A DNA stretch of 64,000 nucleotides from Planctomycetota bacterium (GTDB lineage: Bacteria > Planctomycetota > UBA1135 > UBA2386), in contig JACKIB010000001.1 of the NCBI GenBank assembly GCA_020638695.1, positions 124,001 through 188,000 of the forward strand, in the 5' to 3' direction. This document shows, piece after piece, positions 60,394 through 64,000 of this stretch (position 1 is the stretch's first letter; every line of letters begins with the position of its first letter). Below the pieces are notes generated by a model. That model searched no databases. It saw only the letters and a list, made by a program, of their open reading frames with translations, and had not been told where the DNA came from. A program made the position numbers and the translations under genes.

Positions 60394-61035
60394 ATGCTCC
60401 GCCCACTGCGCGCCGTCATCGCGGTCTCCGCGGCCTCGTCCCTGTCCGGCTGCTGCGGGATCTCCCAGAGCCTGTCGGCGCTGTTCTGCGGGCCGCGCAA
60501 GGAGGCCTGGCTGGAGCGTTCGTTCGACACCCCGCGCGATGGCCTCGGCACCTTCCTGGGCGCCGTGTCCCGCGACGACCCGGCGACCATCTACGACTGC
60601 CTGGCCTACGGCTACAAGAAGGCGCTCAGCGTGGGCGAGGTGGAGATGCGCGTCGGTTGGACGAAGCTCAAGGAGAAGGTGACCGGTCTGTACATCCTCG
60701 ACCAGGCGGAGGTGTCCGAGCCCGTCTCGGAAGGCCCCGGAAGGGTGCGGTTCACGCTCACCCTGCACACCAAGCCGCAAGTCGTGATCGAGGTGGCGAT
60801 GGTGCGGGAGTTCTACGTCGCGGCGTCCCTCACCGCGCCAGACGGCGGCCGGCCGGTGGAGACCTCCCGCATCGTCGACAGCCTGTCACCCTACCTGCGG
60901 ATGACCAACACGGCCAACGGAACCGGCGTCCATGCCGAGCTGCCGGGCTTCGACGTGCCCGGAGTCGGGCTCGACGAGGTGCACCGTGTGACTGCCGGGT
61001 TGCAGTGGAAGATCGCGGGGATCCGCAACCGCTGA
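60394..61035 (+). CDS. Lipoprotein of unknown function
   Basis: A 213-residue protein with the lipoprotein signal SSLSGCCGIS (Cys at about residue 20). Residues 40-213 form an alpha/beta domain with ESFDTPRDGLGTFLGAVS-like start (RSFDTPRDGLGTFLGAVSRD) and RVRFTLTLHTKPQVVIEVAM. I do not recognise a family. It is divergent from the DUF1573-like gene (152 bp) and convergent with the coiled-coil gene. Confidence 0.75.
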   Translation: MLRPLRAVIAVSAASSLSGCCGISQSLSALFCGPRKEAWLERSFDTPRDGLGTFLGAVSRDDPATIYDCLAYGYKKALSVGEVEMRVGWTKLKEKVTGLYILDQAEVSEPVSEGPGRVRFTLTLHTKPQVVIEVAMVREFYVAASLTAPDGGRPVETSRIVDSLSPYLRMTNTANGTGVHAELPGFDVPGVGLDEVHRVTAGLQWKIAGIRNR

Positions 61036-61371
61036 GCCCAACCGGCAGTTCTCACCAGACGGCGAGCGAGACGCCGCAGGTTCCTGTGGATGCAAGCAAG
61101 GCAACCGAGGCCACCGCAGGCGCATCCGTGGATGCGTCGAGGATGGCGACCCGCCCTGACGCAGCGGACGCGGGCGGTTGCGGCGTCGCCGCCGTGCGAC
61201 GAAGCCAGCGACGCTCTCGCGCGCACGCAACGGCCCGGTCACGAATGGTCGGGGGCTGAGCGGAGTCAGCGAGCCGGCGCGGCGGCTGCCACGCCCCACC
61301 AAAGCACAGCGGCCCGCACGGCAGTGCTGCCGTGCGGGCCGCTACGGGGACACCCGCAAAGTCGTGCTCGC
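61036..61371. other. 336-bp gap between convergent genes with motif C and a long hairpin
   Basis: Contains motif C on the minus strand (61185-61255), inverted-repeat-rich sequence near 61110-61145, and the 16-bp hairpin at 61308-61343. Open frames across it are not supported. Confidence 0.5.
61308..61343 (-). terminator. 16-bp perfect hairpin after the coiled-coil gene
   Basis: AGCGGCCCGCACGGCA (61308-61323) and its reverse complement (61328-61343) with a 4-base loop, 28 bp past the stop at 61372. It is the strongest hairpin in the window. On the minus strand it is followed by GTGCTTTGG, a short T-run at best. Confidence 0.7.
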
Positions 61372-62211
61372 CTACCGATCGATCGCCAGCGGTTCGCGGA
61401 CCGTGAGGCCGGGCTTGGTGACCTTGCCGAAGTGCGCGCCGATCTCCTTGACGATGTCGCGCCGCGGCGCGTCCTTGCTGCCGCTCCGGGTCACGCCCTC
61501 GGCGAAGTAGATGTCGTCCTCGATCATCTTCTGGGTCACGTCCAGGCGCTTCTTCACCTTGGCCAACACCTCGGTCGCCTGGCTCAGCGCCGAGTCGTCG
61601 AGGTCGTGCCGGCGGTGGCTGGCAGCCAGAGCGTCGAGGTGCTTCTTCTGCACCTTGAGCGCCGCGATGGTGTTCTCCAGCTCGGCCTTGCGGGTCCGCA
61701 CGCTGTCGAGCTTCACCCGCGACGCGGTGACGGCCATCGATTGGCGCTCCACCAGGGCCTCCTTGGCCTTGAGGATCGCCTTGTTGTTCTTGAACATCTC
61801 GAAGGTCCGTTCGAGGTCCATCTCGATGCGACGGCGCGAGTACTTGTGCCCCGCCAGATCCAGCGAGCTCACCTTGGCGTCCCCGAGCAACCCGGCGCCG
61901 CCCTTCAGCTTGGCTTCCTGCTTGCCGATCACCGCACGCAGCCGCGCGATCTCGCGGTTCAGGTGCTCCAAATCGACCTCGGCGGCGGCGACTTCGCGCT
62001 TGCACTCGTTGACCTCGGGGTCGATCGCCTGGATGAGCCGCTCGGCCCGCTTGATCTCGAACTCGACCGGGATCTTGCCGCGCAACGAGTTCCGCACGGT
62101 GCTCCCGACGGTGCGGAAGTAGCTGCCACAGTGCTCGCCAAACAGAAGGAACCCGGCGGTCCCGGCCATCACGCCGGCGATCAGGGTCCACTTGATCATC
62201 TTCTTGAACAT
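61372..62211 (-). CDS. Membrane-anchored coiled-coil protein
   Basis: A 279-residue protein from ATG 62211, which follows AAAGGAG by 8 bases. One membrane helix lies at residues 7-24 (KWTLIAGVMAGTAGFLLF), then a long coiled coil (about 45-225) with heptad-like Leu/Ala and many charged residues (EVAAAEVDLEHLNREIARLR, VRTRKAELENTIAALKVQKK). It resembles small planctomycete coiled-coil membrane proteins of unknown role. PspA-like membrane stress proteins are a loose structural parallel only. Confidence 0.8.
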   Translation of the reverse strand: MFKKMIKWTLIAGVMAGTAGFLLFGEHCGSYFRTVGSTVRNSLRGKIPVEFEIKRAERLIQAIDPEVNECKREVAAAEVDLEHLNREIARLRAVIGKQEAKLKGGAGLLGDAKVSSLDLAGHKYSRRRIEMDLERTFEMFKNNKAILKAKEALVERQSMAVTASRVKLDSVRTRKAELENTIAALKVQKKHLDALAASHRRHDLDDSALSQATEVLAKVKKRLDVTQKMIEDDIYFAEGVTRSGSKDAPRRDIVKEIGAHFGKVTKPGLTVREPLAIDR

Positions 62212-62375
62212 CCTCAGTGCTCCTTTGCGGTGGTTTCCGGGCGGCACGGCGGCCGCACCGAACCCCCTGCGCGGGCGGGCTCGGGACATTTCCAGATGGT
62301 TCGGGAAGGGTCGAAAAAGGGTGTGCCAGGGCGTCGCCGGGGATGGCACCGGTGGCTCCGGGCGGCGCCGCGGGG

Positions 62376-64000
62376 CTACAGCCGCACGGTCTGCTCGGCC
62401 AGGCTGCAGTCGAGGGAGCTCTCGGCCAGGGCGACCTTGGCACGGGGGTCCCAGAGCACCAACCGGGCGGGACCGCGCGGCAAGAGGAGCAGCGCCGACC
62501 AGACCACCGGCGATCCCGCCGCCCCCGGCATCAACTCGCCGTGCAGCGCTGCCGATTCCCGGCCGAGCTCGGAGTCGACCAGCAGCACGCACTCCCCAAC
62601 GGCCCGGTCCAGCGCACCGGACTCGACGAACACCGTGACCCGCGTCGCGGGACGGAGGTCCACCCTGGCCGCCGCCCCACTCAGGTCGACGCGAGCGGCG
62701 GACAGGTAGCTCTGGCTGCGGCCGATTACGTCGAGGAAGCACCTCCCGCGCACGGAACACACCGTGCCTCGCTCCGCTGACCAACGGTAGGTGCCGAGGT
62801 ATTTCCCTCCGCCGCGGTCCAGGCCACAGCGATCGCTGACTCGCCGCCGGACCATCACCGGGAATGCCGTCGGCGCGGCTCCCTCCAGGGCGACCGCGCA
62901 GCGAGCCGTATTCCACCACAGTGTGGTGCGCAGCGGCGGCGTGTCGTGCGGGAACACGTCGACCGAGATCGCCGGGTCACCGCGCCCGTCCTCCCCCGCG
63001 AGCACGCCGTCGGGCAGCGCGCGGAGCGCGTATCGACCGGCGGGTAGGCTGGCGTTCACCTCGACCCGGCCGCGCTGAGCTCGGTAGCGGAGCGGAAAGT
63101 AGCGTGGTCCCCCGCCGAGGTTCTCGAGGTACAGCACCACCGGCTCGGCGACAGCCGGCGGTGCACCGCTCGTGAGAACCAGTGTCAGGTTGCCACGCGC
63201 CCGTGGTCGAGCGACCCGCACCAGCACATCGTGATCCGGAGCACCCGGGCGCCGCATCACCACGGCACGCGCCGTTCCCTGCGACTCGGGGGCGACGCCG
63301 GCAGGGGTGACCATGTACATCGCCGGCTCACCGAGCGGGAATGCCGCGTGGCCCGCCGCATCGAGTTGCGTCGTCGCGACCCTTCGAGCCGGGCCGCCCT
63401 GCGGTACTTCGCGCCGGTGCAGCGTGACACTCCCGCGGTCGATCGCCCGCAGGGTCTCGGCGAGCACGAAGGTGTGCAGCCGCGGTTTGCCGCGTTCGAG
63501 TGCGACGTGCTCGCGCTGGGTCTCACCCGCGGCGCGCGGCGCCAGCAGCAGGTAACGAACCATGCTGCTGTTCGGACCGGTTGACAGGGTGTGCACGCGC
63601 CCGAAGGTCCAGGCGCCGGGCGGAACACGCAGTGCCGCACGACCCGACCGGACCTCGGTCACCTGGCACCGCGGATCGCGCGAACCGTCGCGCCGCGCCG
63701 CCAGGATCCCGGAGCCGAACAGCACTGGGTCGGCCGCGCAGAGGTACACGAGCTCACCCCGGTCGAGCGGCGCGCCGTCGAGCGTGACCCACAGCCCGCC
63801 GGGTTCCGCGTCGGGCTGTGTCGTCGTAGTCCGCGCCAGCGAGCTCGGTGTCGCAGCCCCAGCCGCTGACGACTGCAGCTCGGCACGCGCAGCATCGCTC
63901 GGACTGTCCGAACGTGGTGACCCGGAACCGATTGGCAGCGCGCTGTCGTGCGGACCGGCCGCTTCCGCCGGCAAGAACGATCGCCACCAGAAGGACAACA
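62376..64000 (-). CDS. Secreted regulatory-like-domain protein, 5' end at or beyond the edge
   Basis: The frame stays open to the window edge; the first possible start is TTG 63998, so the true start is probably outside. About 540 residues are visible. They form beta-rich units with GLWVTLDGAPLDRGELVYLC, GSVTLHRREVPQGGPARRVA and VEVNASLPAGRYALRALPDG, the last typical of carboxypeptidase-regulatory-like domains (LPAGRY.L). Pairs of Cys (CSVRGRCFLDVIG) may form disulfides. It is similar in kind to the protein at 36778-38346. No enzyme motif is seen. Confidence 0.7.
   Translation of the reverse strand, partial: LSFWWRSFLPAEAAGPHDSALPIGSGSPRSDSPSDAARAELQSSAAGAATPSSLARTTTTQPDAEPGGLWVTLDGAPLDRGELVYLCAADPVLFGSGILAARRDGSRDPRCQVTEVRSGRAALRVPPGAWTFGRVHTLSTGPNSSMVRYLLLAPRAAGETQREHVALERGKPRLHTFVLAETLRAIDRGSVTLHRREVPQGGPARRVATTQLDAAGHAAFPLGEPAMYMVTPAGVAPESQGTARAVVMRRPGAPDHDVLVRVARPRARGNLTLVLTSGAPPAVAEPVVLYLENLGGGPRYFPLRYRAQRGRVEVNASLPAGRYALRALPDGVLAGEDGRGDPAISVDVFPHDTPPLRTTLWWNTARCAVALEGAAPTAFPVMVRRRVSDRCGLDRGGGKYLGTYRWSAERGTVCSVRGRCFLDVIGRSQSYLSAARVDLSGAAARVDLRPATRVTVFVESGALDRAVGECVLLVDSELGRESAALHGELMPGAAGSPVVWSALLLLPRGPARLVLWDPRAKVALAESSLDCSLAEQTVRL

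Overview
The window looks like a chromosomal segment of a high-GC member of the Planctomycetota. The evidence is an adjacent DUF1800/DUF1501 pair, many secreted proteins with Ig-like or carboxypeptidase-regulatory modules, outer-membrane beta-barrels and a TonB receptor, and a GldA/F/G-type ABC operon with DUF4340, DUF58 and VWA genes. The phylum is inferred from gene content; no rRNA is present. Most genes lie on the minus strand. There is no phage, no CRISPR array and no transposase gene.

Layout. 1-13.4 kb (minus): a secreted beta-helix-like protein, a lipoprotein, a large TonB-dependent receptor, then a complete Ton-like energy transducer of the TonB2/TtpC type (DUF3450 protein, ExbB-like protein with periplasmic coiled coil, ExbB, ExbD, TonB, TPR lipoprotein, Sel1 lipoprotein). 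13.6-14.6 kb: ssrA (tmRNA) and smpB. 14.65-21 kb (mostly plus): tRNA-Leu(CAG), a tRNA-dihydrouridine synthase, a small unknown gene (minus), a secreted Kelch protein, pcnB and panB. 21-25.4 kb (minus): a secreted protein with three Cys-pair repeats, an HI0933-family flavoprotein, a 56-residue basic protein and rplC, which stands away from any S10 cluster. 25.5-35.2 kb (minus): rho followed by gldA-gldF-gldG-like genes, DUF4340, a membrane protein, DUF58 and VWA. 36-38.3 kb (plus): clpP and a regulatory-like-domain protein.

38.4-52.9 kb (minus): an SGNH hydrolase, a C-type-lectin/arylsulfotransferase fusion, an interrupted lipoprotein gene, two outer-membrane beta-barrels, DUF1501/DUF1800, a CnoX-like thioredoxin, a TPR-like protein and a GAF-SpoIIE phosphatase. 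53-54.4 kb: a divergent STAS protein, a 15-bp tandem repeat and rpmH. 54.5-60.2 kb (minus): DUF1573-like protein, PilB-like, PilT-like, PilB-like ATPases, without pilC or pilins. 60.4-64 kb: a lipoprotein, a coiled-coil protein and a secreted protein cut by the right edge.

Repeats are the most unusual part. Element A is a MITE-like repeat of about 168 bp with 20-bp terminal inverted repeats ending in CTAG (three copies and one remnant). Element B is a 183-bp repeat (two copies, 164/183 identical by hand count, no gaps); one copy sits in frame inside the signal-peptide region of the TonB receptor gene, the other abuts the thioredoxin stop codon. Several genes end in strong GC hairpins without a T-tract, in a genome that encodes Rho. 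I did not find one clearly new defence or metabolic system. The best candidates for new biology are element B as an in-frame coding-sequence invader, element A, the triplicated Cys-pair domain protein and the relocated rplC locus.
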